Shown here piece by piece: positions 22,251 to 30,232 of a stretch of 39,525 bases of DNA (the first letter of the stretch is position 1; the number at the start of each line of letters is the position of its first letter). The DNA is taken from assembly GCA_005880985.1 (NCBI GenBank), contig VBIQ01000026.1, positions 1-39,525 on the forward strand. Direction: 5' to 3'. The notes beneath the pieces are model-generated. The model saw nothing but the letters and a program-made list of their open reading frames with translations. It did no database searches and was not told the origin of the DNA. Made by a program: the position numbers and the translations under genes. Source of the stretch: Chloroflexota bacterium (lineage in GTDB: Bacteria > Chloroflexota > Dormibacteria > Aeolococcales > Aeolococcaceae).

Positions 22251-23024
22251 CTACTCCAGCTCACGGTGGAGCAGTGACGCCGCGTGCCCCGCGGCGGGTA
22301 ACAGAAGCCTGGTCAACCACTGCTCGCGCCAGACCCACATCTCACCACGGCGCTGTCGCAGGACCGGGTCGCGGGTGGAACCTCTGACCGCCTCGAGGAA
22401 GCGGTGCCAGGCGCTGAAGTCCGGAGCCCGATAGAGAAAGGCGCACTCATCCAACGCTCCGCAACCTGGCGCCGTTTCCCAGGCACCGACCACTTCCAGA
22501 CCCAGCCGCGTCAGAGTCGGGTGGAGGCGGTCACGGAACTCCGGCCAGTAGTCCTCTCGCCAGCGCCCCCCACGCCCGTCGGGCGCGAATGCGGTGAGCT
22601 CGAGCTCGTACAGCCATTCGTCCCTGACCGGACGGCTTGCGGTGCTGCCTCCATTGCTGGCACGCCGTCCCAGCACGGTGAGGTCGTGCGCAGGCGACTC
22701 GAGAAGTAGTCGCCCGGTGCCGTGGTGGAGGTAATCGGCCGCCACGCTCCGCCAGCGTCGCAGATCGGGGTGGGTGGTCACCCCCGTGCTCTCGGCGCAC
22801 AGGCGCTCCCACGCTGAGATGTCCATGGCGCTCCAGAGCACGATGAACTCGTTGCCGTGGCCGGCACCGATGGGCGTCTGCCAGGCACCGGTGAGCTCGA
22901 GTCCCCACTCGAGCATGAGTGGCACGCGCATCTGCTGGAAGGCACTCCAATAGGTGTCACGCCACCGGCCCTCTTTGCCGTCGGGCTCGAGGACGAGGTT
23001 CTCGAGGTAATGCAGCGCGCTCAC
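22251..23024 (-). CDS. Tandem-duplicated NIPSNAP/dimeric alpha-beta barrel-like protein
   Basis: A 257-residue protein starting GTG. It contains two clear copies of one unit: LEPDGKEGRWRDTYWSAFQQ then GLELTGAWQTPIGAG in the first, and FAPDGRGGRWREDYWPEFRD then GLEVVGAWETAPGCG in the second. Each copy also has a WSAMDISAWERL / YRAPDFSAWHRF segment. The layout resembles NIPSNAP-type ferredoxin-like folds. No function is known to me; its place between the regulator and the aldolase gene implies a pathway role. Confidence 0.7.
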   Translation of the reverse strand: MSALHYLENLVLEPDGKEGRWRDTYWSAFQQMRVPLMLEWGLELTGAWQTPIGAGHGNEFIVLWSAMDISAWERLCAESTGVTTHPDLRRWRSVAADYLHHGTGRLLLESPAHDLTVLGRRASNGGSTASRPVRDEWLYELELTAFAPDGRGGRWREDYWPEFRDRLHPTLTRLGLEVVGAWETAPGCGALDECAFLYRAPDFSAWHRFLEAVRGSTRDPVLRQRRGEMWVWREQWLTRLLLPAAGHAASLLHRELE

Positions 23025-23044
23025 TGGAGCATCACGCCACCGCC

Positions 23045-23722
23045 CTACTCGACCGTCCCGCTCTCGGCGAGATGAGCGATCACCCGCTGCCCCGCCTGTC
23101 GCACGTGGCGTTCGGCCATGTTGCGCGCGGTGGCACCATCGTGCCGGCGAAGGGCGCGGATCAAGGGCGTGTGATCCTGCCCAGCGACCGCAGGCCAGCC
23201 GGCAGTGCGTGGCTCTGTCCAGCGTGACATGTCGGTGAGGAAGCGATGCAGCACCGTCGCGCCTCCAGCCTTGTTGATGGTGCGGTGCAACTCGTGGTTG
23301 AGATTGGTTGCCGTCACCAGGTCGCCACGACCGACGGCCGCCCGGATGTCGGCGTTGAGTGCACCGAGCCCGTCGAGGTCTGGATCCTCGAGGGTCGAGG
23401 CGGCGCGCTCAGCAAGCAGCCCGGCGATGAAGGCATGGACCTGGAAGAGGTCGCGGATGTCGGAGCGCCGCAGCTGAGCAACCCGGAAGCCCTTGCGCGG
23501 TTCGCCCTCCACCAGACCTTCCCTGTGCAGGTGGACGAGTGCCTCGCGGACCGGGGTGGTGCTCACTCCCAGCCGCTGCGCCAGCGTGGCCAGCCTCAGG
23601 TTGTCTCCCGGGCGCAGCCTGCCGCCGATGATGGCGTCGCGCAGCCACGCCGCCACGCGGTCTGGGAGTCTGTCCGGCGCCAGCACCTCGGCCGGCGCGA
23701 GCGGGACCGCCACGGGGGCCAT
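23045..23722 (-). CDS. GntR-family (FCD) transcriptional regulator
   Basis: A 225-residue FadR-subfamily protein. The winged helix covers LPDRVAAWLRDAIIGGRLRPG, LAQRLGVSTTPVREAL and LVEGEPRKGFRVAQ. The C-terminal FCD domain shows the D-x3-N...H...H metal/ligand pattern (TATNLNHELHRTIN and AERHVRQAGQ). It is the only regulator in the catabolic cluster and sits within it, transcribed in the same direction, so it probably senses an acyl-CoA or acid of the pathway. A possible operator lies at 23724-23740. Confidence 0.88.
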   Translation of the reverse strand: MAPVAVPLAPAEVLAPDRLPDRVAAWLRDAIIGGRLRPGDNLRLATLAQRLGVSTTPVREALVHLHREGLVEGEPRKGFRVAQLRRSDIRDLFQVHAFIAGLLAERAASTLEDPDLDGLGALNADIRAAVGRGDLVTATNLNHELHRTINKAGGATVLHRFLTDMSRWTEPRTAGWPAVAGQDHTPLIRALRRHDGATARNMAERHVRQAGQRVIAHLAESGTVE

Positions 23723-23723
23723 T

Positions 23724-23740
23724 ATTGTGGGTGCGACAAT
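23724..23740. promoter_or_regulatory. Inverted repeat at the GntR start, possible operator
   Basis: ATTGT and ACAAT are separated by 7 nt directly upstream of the GntR ATG. On the minus strand TTGACC lies just beyond. The symmetry and position suit autoregulation by the GntR protein; short arms make this tentative. Confidence 0.35.
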
Positions 23741-23837
23741 CCGTGGTCAAATATCAAAAATCTCACGGCGACGCCTCCGCCCAGATCGTAGACGGGGTAT
23801 CCGGGTGCCGCCAGGCGGGCGCGCCGCGGCCGGCTGC

Positions 23838-24752
23838 TCAGTCGGCGGAAGCCGGCTGGGGCCGTGGCTCCGGATGCACGCCGTCGTACCACGGGTACTG
23901 GGGCTGGCTGCCACAGGGCTCCAGGACCTGCCCGGTGCCGCCACGGAAGCGGCGGGCAATCTCTTCCGCGGTCCAGCCGCCCAGGCAGAAGGCATGGCGC
24001 GCCTCCCGGGGATGGATGAGCAGCGAGATGCGCTCGTTGCAGGCGCCAAGGATCTGCCCGGTGACGTAGGCCGCCTCGTCACTGGCGAGGAACACCACGG
24101 TCGGGGCCACCCTCTCTGGAGGCCCGAGACGCTCGGCGATGACCTTCGCGGCTGCCTCGTCCTTTGCCGTTGTCTGGGTCATCGCCGTCCAGGCCATGGG
24201 CGAGATCGCATTCACTCGGATGCCGTAGCGGGCTAACTCGATGGCCCACGTATAGGTCGCCGAGGCGATGGCGCCCTTCATCGCGGCGTAGTTCGACTGC
24301 CCTGGGTGGCCCTGATGGGCGGCCGAGATGACGTTGATGACGGCTCCCCCCGCCTCCCGTTCACGTAGGTGCCTCACCAGCGCGACGGTGCACGCGAACG
24401 TGCCCTTGAGGTGGACCCGGTAGACATCGTCGAGGTCGCTCTCGGTGAGGTTCCACATCATCCGGTCGCGGAGCACCCCGGCGTTGTTGACGAGGACGTC
24501 GAGCTTGCCGAACTCAGTGACGGCGCCGGCGGCGAGCGCCTCGCCGGTTCCCCACTGCCCGACGTCGTCGCCGCGGCCCACGGCCCGGCCTCCCACCGCC
24601 CGGACCTCCCTGGCGACACGCTCTGCGGCGGTTCCGTCGACATCGCTGCACACCACCGCGGCACCGGCGGCGGCGAGGGCGGCGCTGTAGGCGCGACCCA
24701 GGCCGTTGCCCGCTCCCGTGACCGCGACCACCTTCCCATCCAACATGCCCAT
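23838..24752 (-). CDS. Short-chain dehydrogenase, (3R)-hydroxyacyl-CoA dehydrogenase-like
   Basis: A 304-residue SDR. NAD-binding motif VTGAGNGLGRAY is at residues 11-22, NNAGVLRD follows, and the catalytic site reads ISAAHQGHPGQSNYAAMKGA (Ser...Tyr-x3-Lys). The sequence around GAGNGLGRAY is most like the dehydrogenase domain of peroxisomal multifunctional enzyme type 2. About 55 residues after the usual SDR end carry EARHAFCLGGWTAEEIARRF, a C-terminal extension seen in related proteins. Likely oxidises a 3-hydroxyacyl-CoA. Confidence 0.87.
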   Translation of the reverse strand: MGMLDGKVVAVTGAGNGLGRAYSAALAAAGAAVVCSDVDGTAAERVAREVRAVGGRAVGRGDDVGQWGTGEALAAGAVTEFGKLDVLVNNAGVLRDRMMWNLTESDLDDVYRVHLKGTFACTVALVRHLREREAGGAVINVISAAHQGHPGQSNYAAMKGAIASATYTWAIELARYGIRVNAISPMAWTAMTQTTAKDEAAAKVIAERLGPPERVAPTVVFLASDEAAYVTGQILGACNERISLLIHPREARHAFCLGGWTAEEIARRFRGGTGQVLEPCGSQPQYPWYDGVHPEPRPQPASAD

Positions 24753-24843
24753 CGCCTTCCCTCAACGCCCCCAGCCCACCGTCAGCGTGGGCCGGATCAT
24801 AGGCGGCGCGTTCGCCCCGACCGCTGCAACGGACGGACGGCGG

Positions 24844-25905
24844 CTAGCTGACCGTTGCCAGGGCCGCTTCGGCCACCACGTCGCGGTGGGCGGCGGCGTC
24901 GCCGTAGAGGAGCCGATCGACCTTCGCACGCCGCCAGAAGAGGTGGGCGTCATGCTCCCAGGTGAAGCCGATTCCGCCGTGCACCTGGATGCACGCCTCG
25001 GCACACCGCTCGAAGGCGTCGGCGGCGTACCCCTTGGCGGCGGCTGCGGCCATCGGCAGTTGCTCGGGGTCGTGGTCGGCAGCCCAGGCTGCGAACCACA
25101 CCAGCGATCGCAATTGCTCCACCAAGACGAACATGTCGACGCACAGGTGCTTGATCGCCTGATAGCTGCCGACCGGGCGACCGAACGCGACACGCTCGCC
25201 GCCGTACGCGACCGCGAGCTCCAAGCAGCGGGCGGCAGCGCCGAGGTCTTCCGCGGCGAGCACGGACATCGCCACGCAACGGGCACGCGCAAGCGCGGAG
25301 TCGACCGCGCCTCCTGACCCGAGGGGCGCGATCCTGGCGTGCTCCAGGCGGACCCGGGCCATCGCGCGGGTGGGGTCCAGCGCCGGCTGGCTGACCGGTG
25401 ACGCGTCAGGTCCCCGGCGGACCTGCGCAAGGCTGCGACGGTTCGCCTCACCGATTAGGAGAAGGTACACGGTGGCTTCGTCGGCGCCCAGTGCCGGGCG
25501 CGAGGTTCCGGAGACGGTATCGCCGTCGGCGAAGACCCCGTCGACGAGGGTCACCAACTCGCGGCCGGCGGCGATGCTCTGTAGAAGGGCCTCCGCGTGC
25601 CTACCACCGATGCCGCGCAGGAGGACTACCGCCTCAGCTGAAGTGCTGACCAATGGAACCGGCGCGAGTACCCGCCCGGCCTGCTCGGCGACGACGGCGA
25701 GGTCGAGGACCGAGAGCCCTCCGCCGCCGTGCGCCGGGTCCACCAGCATCCCCAGAAAGCCCATGTCGGCGAGCGCGGCGCGGTCGACGCACTGTCCGTC
25801 GTCGGCGAGGAGACGCCGCATGTCCGCCGGCGCGAAACGGTCGGAGAACCACTGGCCAGCGGTGCTCTGCAGAAGCCGCTGCTCCTCGCTGAGGTCGAAG
25901 TTCAC
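24844..25905 (-). CDS. Acyl-CoA dehydrogenase (catalytic-Glu subunit)
   Basis: A 353-residue acyl-CoA dehydrogenase of the short FadE28 type. The C-terminal domain has YGGERVAFGRPVGSYQAIKH and QVHGGIGFTWEHDAHLFWRR, where the Glu in TWEHD is the likely catalytic base. N-terminal and middle domains are abbreviated as in subunits of alpha2-beta2 dehydrogenases. Its ATG overlaps the stop of the partner gene by 4 nt. The pair is expected to form one FAD enzyme with a wide pocket for branched or ring-bearing side chains, as for ChsE1-ChsE2. Confidence 0.86.
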   Translation of the reverse strand: MNFDLSEEQRLLQSTAGQWFSDRFAPADMRRLLADDGQCVDRAALADMGFLGMLVDPAHGGGGLSVLDLAVVAEQAGRVLAPVPLVSTSAEAVVLLRGIGGRHAEALLQSIAAGRELVTLVDGVFADGDTVSGTSRPALGADEATVYLLLIGEANRRSLAQVRRGPDASPVSQPALDPTRAMARVRLEHARIAPLGSGGAVDSALARARCVAMSVLAAEDLGAAARCLELAVAYGGERVAFGRPVGSYQAIKHLCVDMFVLVEQLRSLVWFAAWAADHDPEQLPMAAAAAKGYAADAFERCAEACIQVHGGIGFTWEHDAHLFWRRAKVDRLLYGDAAAHRDVVAEAALATVS

Positions 25906-27137
25906 CGCGCGGCCTCGACGCGCTGCCGCGCTGTTGCGTCGAATGGAACGCCCTTGTCAAGCCGTGGCTCGGCGGGCAATCCCAGCACCCGCTCGCCGAT
26001 GATGTTCTTGAGGATCTCGTTGGTCCCACCCGCGATCGCCAGGCCCGGAGACGAGGACATCACGTACTGCCAGTGGCGGTCACCGCGGGCATCGCCAGCG
26101 AACAATGCGTCGTCACCGAGGAGTCGGACACCCAGATCGGCAATCTGCCGCGCCAAGGCCACTCCGGCGAGCTTGCCGGCCGACGCCTCGGGACCCGGGA
26201 TCTGCCCATGGCTGAGTCCGGTCAGCCTTCGGTACCCGGAGAGGCGGCAGGCGAGTGCCTCGATGTAGCACTGGCCCAACTCCTGTCGGACGAGCGCTCT
26301 TCTCTCCGGCGTGAGATCCGACAGATGCGGCGCGGCGTGCTTGAGCAGCTCCTCGACTCCGATGCCGAGATCCGCGCCACCGCCACCGATCATGAGGCGT
26401 TCGTTCATCAGCGTCGTGATCGCCACGCGCCAACCGCCATTGACCTCGCCGACCAGGTTCTCCATCGGTATCGGCGAATCGTCGAAGAACACCTCGTTGA
26501 ACGCGGCGTCACCACTCATCTGTCGCAGGGGTCGCACCGTCACCCCGGGAACATGCATGTCGACGATGAAGTAGGATAGTCCGGCGTGCTTGGGCAAGGT
26601 CGGATCGGTTCGCGCAACGAGGATACCGAAATCGGCGTAGTGAGCACCGCTGGTCCAGACTTTTTGACCGCGGACGCGCCAGCCATCGCCGTCGCGAATC
26701 GCGCGCATGGTCACGCCGGCAAGGTCGCTGCCGGCTGCGGGTTCGCTGAAGAGCTGGCACCAGATCTCGTCCGCGCGGAGCAGCGGGAGGAGATGGCGAC
26801 GTTTCTGCGCCTCGGAGCCGTGGGCGATCAGCGTGGGGCCGGCCATCCCCAGCCCGATCCCGTTGATGAGGGTGGCGGCACCGACCTTGGCGAGCTCCTG
26901 AGTGACGATCGCCTGCTGCATCGGCGTTCCATCCCGACCACCGTACTCTCGCGGCCAGGTGACGCCAACGAATCCCGCCTCGTACAGCAATCGCTGCCAG
27001 CGTTTGCGCTGGACTACCTTCTCCTCACGGTCGACATATCGCTCGTAGCCGCCGGGGAGCTCATCCCCGTGGGCGCCGATGAAGTCGCGGACGGAGGTTC
27101 GCCAGAGGGCCTCCTCTGGGGTGTCGTCGAAGTCCAT
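25902..27137 (-). CDS. Acyl-CoA dehydrogenase (partner subunit)
   Basis: A 411-residue acyl-CoA dehydrogenase. Visible parts are the N-terminal domain (RKRWQRLLYEAGFVGVTWPREYGG), the flavin-contact strand (CQLFSEPAAGSDLAGVTMRA and VRGQKVWTSGAHYADFGILVARTD) and the C-terminal FAD/dimer motif GLAIAGGTNEILKNIIGERVLGLP. No WEHD-like Glu is seen at the equivalent site, which suits the partner chain of a heteromeric enzyme. It is the promoter-proximal gene of the 15.7-kb minus-strand cluster. Confidence 0.87.
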   Translation of the reverse strand: MDFDDTPEEALWRTSVRDFIGAHGDELPGGYERYVDREEKVVQRKRWQRLLYEAGFVGVTWPREYGGRDGTPMQQAIVTQELAKVGAATLINGIGLGMAGPTLIAHGSEAQKRRHLLPLLRADEIWCQLFSEPAAGSDLAGVTMRAIRDGDGWRVRGQKVWTSGAHYADFGILVARTDPTLPKHAGLSYFIVDMHVPGVTVRPLRQMSGDAAFNEVFFDDSPIPMENLVGEVNGGWRVAITTLMNERLMIGGGGADLGIGVEELLKHAAPHLSDLTPERRALVRQELGQCYIEALACRLSGYRRLTGLSHGQIPGPEASAGKLAGVALARQIADLGVRLLGDDALFAGDARGDRHWQYVMSSSPGLAIAGGTNEILKNIIGERVLGLPAEPRLDKGVPFDATARQRVEAAR

Positions 27138-27533
27138 GTCCGAGCGAGTGTACCTGTGGCCGCGGGCGGCCCGAGGGACTAGCTGTCACGTCATCGAGAG
27201 GTTGACACCCGTGCACCTCCGGCTGGTTGAGGATCACGCCGCCGACCTCTGGTTGGCGGCGTTTGCGAAGACGCTGATCGGCGTACCTCCGCGCAGCCGT
27301 CGGCCCTCGTCAGTCCGACAGTGGCTGTCCCAGCCGAGGACCTGGGCCAGGTCGCCCCGCAGCTCCTCGATGCTGCGGTAGCAGCCTCCGCGGAGGCCAG
27401 CCTGTAGAGCTCGCGGAGCACCGAAGTAGCGAAGGACGCGGCGCAGTAAAGCCGCGTGCCAGAGGCGGGCCGTCCGCGTCCCAGTCGACCGCCATGCTGG
27501 GCCCGACGCAGTACCGCGACATCGCCCTGAAGC
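27138..27533. other. 396-nt stretch upstream of the catabolic cluster
   Basis: Should contain the promoter of the leftward cluster. On the minus strand a short frame reads GCYRSIEELRGDLAQVLGWD, but I cannot place it in a family and frames shift around it. No repeat or clear promoter box stands out. Confidence 0.35.
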
Positions 27534-27818
27534 CTACCGGTCGGTGGGCGGACGGGATGTCAGGTCCGTGGTCACGGGCTCGGACAGGTCACCGGAGCTC
27601 CCGGCGGCGCAAGACCGGCGCCGCCGCAGAGCCGCGGCGAGAGTCCCGCCGGCGACGAGGGCGACGCCGGCGCCGAGCCAGGCTCCGTGTGCCGCGAGCC
27701 ATGCACCGAGCCCCGCGGCCCCAACAGCAGCAATCACCCCGGGAGCGGCGCAGCAGAGGACGGCGAGGACGGCGACACCGCCACCAACGAGGCCCGTCCG
27801 AGGTCGTCGCACGGTCAC
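27534..27818 (-). CDS. Small MerT/MerF-like membrane protein
   Basis: A 94-residue protein with two predicted transmembrane helices (GGGVAVLAVLCCAAPGVIAAVGA and AAHGAWLGAGVALVAGGTLAAAL). Cys22-Cys23 followed by Pro in the first helix is the vicinal-Cys pattern of mercuric transport proteins MerT/MerF/MerC-like; a further Cys follows the second helix. GTG start overlaps the ArsR stop (GTGA). Role inferred: moving Hg(II) across the membrane to the MerA reductase encoded divergently. Confidence 0.6.
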   Translation of the reverse strand: MTVRRPRTGLVGGGVAVLAVLCCAAPGVIAAVGAAGLGAWLAAHGAWLGAGVALVAGGTLAAALRRRRSCAAGSSGDLSEPVTTDLTSRPPTDR

Positions 27819-28174
27819 ACCCAGTCCGGGCCGATGCGATCGCAGGTGGCCAGGTGCTCAGCTCGCGGTGCTGCGACGTTGGCCCCGAGGGCGAGCAGCC
27901 GGCCGAGCCTATCGACGCTGAGCCGGTAGATCACCTCGCGCCCGCGGCGCTCGGTTTCGACGAAACCGCAGTGGCGGAGGCATGCGAGATGGGCGCTCAC
28001 CCTGGGCTGCAGGCCGCCGACGGCCTGGACGATCTCGCCAACGGTGCGCTCGCCGTCGCCGAGCAGCGTGATGATCCGCAGGCGGGTGGGGTCCGCAAGG
28101 ACGCGGAAGAACCGGGCCAGAGCGAACGCGTCGGCGGCAGGCGGAGCGGCGGGCCGAGGGGCTATTGCACTCAT
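27815..28174 (-). CDS. ArsR-family metal repressor, CmtR-like
   Basis: A 119-residue winged-helix repressor starting at ATG 28174. The wing-helix region reads FRVLADPTRLRIITLLGDGERTVGEIV and QPRVSAHLACLRHCGFV. Cys65 and Cys69 in the recognition helix and Cys111 near the C-terminus correspond to the Cys57/Cys61/Cys102 metal site of the CmtR group. In actinobacterial mer operons an ArsR-type protein is the usual Hg regulator. It is divergent from merA and its start lies beside a 16-bp palindrome. The long upstream frame to 28585 is antisense to merA and not real. Confidence 0.85.
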   Translation of the reverse strand: MSAIAPRPAAPPAADAFALARFFRVLADPTRLRIITLLGDGERTVGEIVQAVGGLQPRVSAHLACLRHCGFVETERRGREVIYRLSVDRLGRLLALGANVAAPRAEHLATCDRIGPDWV

Positions 28175-28195
28175 GAATACGGCGTGCCGTATACT
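28165..28195 (+). promoter_or_regulatory. merA promoter with 16-bp palindromic operator
   Basis: TTGCAC (28165-28170) and TATACT (28190-28195) form a promoter toward merA with a 19-nt spacer. A perfect palindrome ATACGGCGTGCCGTAT occupies 28177-28192, overlapping the -10 box and adjoining the ArsR start codon. Binding there would block both directions. A 19-nt spacer is typical of MerR-activated promoters, and a MerR-like gene lies just after merA. Confidence 0.65.
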
Positions 28196-28243
28196 ACTAC
28201 ACATCCGGTGTCCCGGATACGTAAGCCCGATGGAGGAGCATCC

Positions 28244-29644
28244 ATGGGTCACGAGTACGACCTCGTCGTTCTCGGCTCCGGCTCGGCGGCCTTCGCCGCC
28301 GCCATCACCGCGACCGACGCCGGCGCCCGGGTGGCGCTGATGGAGGCGAACACCGTCGGCGGAACGTGCGTCAACGTCGGCTGCATCCCCTCGAAGGCCA
28401 TGCTCGCCGCCGCCGACACCTTCTATCGCGCAGGACATGACCCCTTCCCGGGTATCTCGACCGCGGCGACCGCAGTCGACCTCTCCGCGCTCGTCCAGGC
28501 GAAGGACACTCTCGTCGACGGCCTGCGCAAGGAGAAGTACCTCGACCTCGCCGACGCATACGGCTTCACGGTGTGTCGCGGTCATGCCGAGTTCACAGGC
28601 GCGCGGACCCTGCAGTGCGCTGGAGATCGACTCACCGCGAGCGCGTACGTCATCGCCACCGGCGCGTCCCCTGCGGTGCCACCGATCGCCGGGCTGGACG
28701 GCGCCGGATACCTGACGAGCACGACCGCACTAGAGCTCGAGGACCTCCCGGAGGAGCTCATCGTCATCGGAGCCAACGCCATCGGTCTGGAGATGGGTCA
28801 GCTCTTCCTGCAGTTGGGGACCAGGGTCACCTTTGTCGAGGTCGCCCCACGGATCACGCCAGCCGAGGAACCGGAGACGGCGGAGACGGTGCAGCGCGTC
28901 CTCGAGGAGGCCGGCGCCGTCTTTCACACCGGTGCGACCGTGACCAGGGTGACGCGTGAGGGGACCCGCCGAACCGTGAGCTTTCGCGTGAACGGGACAG
29001 AGGCGACAGTCGCCGCTGATCACGTTCTGGTGGCAACCGGGCGGCGGCCGAACACCGCCGACCTGGGCCTCGAGCGTGCTGGCATCGGGCTCACCGAAGG
29101 CGGCGCCGTCGAGGTCGACGGCGGTCTGCGGACCAGCAACGCCCGCGTGTTCGCCGCGGGCGACGTGACCGGGCATCCGCAGTTCGTGTACGTCGCCGCC
29201 TACGAGGGGTCGATGGCGGTGCGCAACGCCATCATGGGCCACAACGAGACGGTCGATTTCCGCGCTCTGCCGAGGGTGATCTTCACCTCACCAATGTTCG
29301 CGGCGGCCGGTCTCACCGACGAGCAGGCGGCGGCTCAGGGCATCGAGTGCCAGTGCCGCGTGCTGCCGTTGAGCGCCGTGCCCCGAGCGCTCGTCAATCG
29401 CGACACCCGTGGATTCGTCAAGATCGTTGCTGAAGCCGCGACCGGCCGCATCGTCGGGGCCAGTACGGTGGCCGACGGTGCTGGCGACGTCATCCAGGCA
29501 GCGATCTATGCGATCCAGTTCGGACTGACGACCGAGCAGGTCGCCAACACCTGGGCGCCGTATTTGACCTTCGCGGAGGCGTTCAAGCTCGCCGCGCAGA
29601 CCTTCACGCGGGACGTCAGCAAGCTCAGCTGCTGTGCGGCGTGA
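28244..29644 (+). CDS. merA: Mercuric reductase MerA (core form, no HMA domain)
   Basis: A 466-residue flavin disulfide reductase that reduces Hg(II) to Hg(0) with NADPH. FAD motif DLVVLGSGSAAFAAAI is near the N-terminus; the redox pair is in GGTCVNVGCIPSKAML (Cys42, Cys47). NAD motif ELIVIGANAIGLEMGQ and the second FAD motif ARVFAAGDVTGHPQFVYVAA are present. The C-terminus ends LSCCAA, the vicinal Cys pair (463, 464) that receives Hg in the partner subunit and separates MerA from lipoamide dehydrogenases. The N-terminal metal-binding HMA domain is absent. ATG follows GGAGGAG. The open frame upstream to 27494 is not part of the gene. Confidence 0.95.
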   Translation: MGHEYDLVVLGSGSAAFAAAITATDAGARVALMEANTVGGTCVNVGCIPSKAMLAAADTFYRAGHDPFPGISTAATAVDLSALVQAKDTLVDGLRKEKYLDLADAYGFTVCRGHAEFTGARTLQCAGDRLTASAYVIATGASPAVPPIAGLDGAGYLTSTTALELEDLPEELIVIGANAIGLEMGQLFLQLGTRVTFVEVAPRITPAEEPETAETVQRVLEEAGAVFHTGATVTRVTREGTRRTVSFRVNGTEATVAADHVLVATGRRPNTADLGLERAGIGLTEGGAVEVDGGLRTSNARVFAAGDVTGHPQFVYVAAYEGSMAVRNAIMGHNETVDFRALPRVIFTSPMFAAAGLTDEQAAAQGIECQCRVLPLSAVPRALVNRDTRGFVKIVAEAATGRIVGASTVADGAGDVIQAAIYAIQFGLTTEQVANTWAPYLTFAEAFKLAAQTFTRDVSKLSCCAA

Positions 29645-29937
29645 GGCAAAGCGAACACGTGACGGAGATCTCGATGCCCCGACCAATGACAATTGGACAG
29701 CTCGCCCGGCGGAGCGGGGTGTCCACCAGAGCCCTGCGGGAGTACGAGGGCCTGGGGTTGATCTACGGGCTGGGCAGAAGCGGCAGCAATTGCCGGCTCT
29801 TCGACGCCTCCGCTCTGTGGTGCCTGCAGGTGATCCGCAGCTTGCGCTCTCTCGGACCGGTGTCCGACGCGTTCGAGGTCGGGTGTCGCGCATGGAGCAC
29901 GTTGCGCGAAGGAGCGTCGGCGTTGGACTCGCGGTAA
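29641..29937 (+). CDS. Short MerR-family regulator, truncated after the DNA-binding domain
   Basis: A 98-residue frame (GTG 29641 overlapping the merA stop; ATG 29674 is an alternative). The MerR winged helix is plain: MTIGQLARRSGVSTRALREYEGLGLIYGLG, then NCRLFDASALWCLQVIRSLRSLG. After that the expected long dimer helix is missing and the sequence becomes unrelated (PVSDAFEVGCRAWSTL) up to a TAA. It is either a decayed gene or a small MerR-like protein. Two Cys residues remain but not in a mercury-binding MerR arrangement. Confidence 0.6.
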   Translation: MRQSEHVTEISMPRPMTIGQLARRSGVSTRALREYEGLGLIYGLGRSGSNCRLFDASALWCLQVIRSLRSLGPVSDAFEVGCRAWSTLREGASALDSR

Positions 29938-30232
29938 AGGGTCCCATGACCGTCGGAGCTGCCGTGGCCGCTAATTTGCGTGCCTCGACCGCACGTTCGT
30001 ACGCGCCCGCCACACGTGGCGGGAGGCCATCGTGCTGCCGTTCGGTGCCATCGCGGTGTCGGACGGTGTGGTCGCGCCTACGACCCATTTGTAGGCTTCG
30101 TGATTGTCAGCACTTCCGCAGACGAGAGGACGCGCTTGCAGCGGCTGGCGGCTCGGCATGATCGCCGGTCGTACTCGACGTAGCCGATCCGCGAGGAGGG
30201 CGCCACGTTCTCGGTCAGGTGTTCGGATTGCG
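29938..30232. other. Gap between the mer unit and the peroxiredoxin gene
   Basis: No gene recognised. A short plus-strand frame reads ARHTWREAIVLPFGAIAVSDG, which I cannot assign. The stretch lies between convergent transcripts. Confidence 0.4.

Noticed and set aside
27494..28243. 250-codon in-frame extension upstream of merA
   Set aside because: It is antisense to the ArsR and MerT-like genes and includes the promoter; merA has a good start at 28244.
29990..30100. Plus-strand segment VLPFGAIAVSDG as a dihydroxy-acid dehydratase fragment
   Set aside because: The likeness is confined to a few residues and no other part of the enzyme is present.
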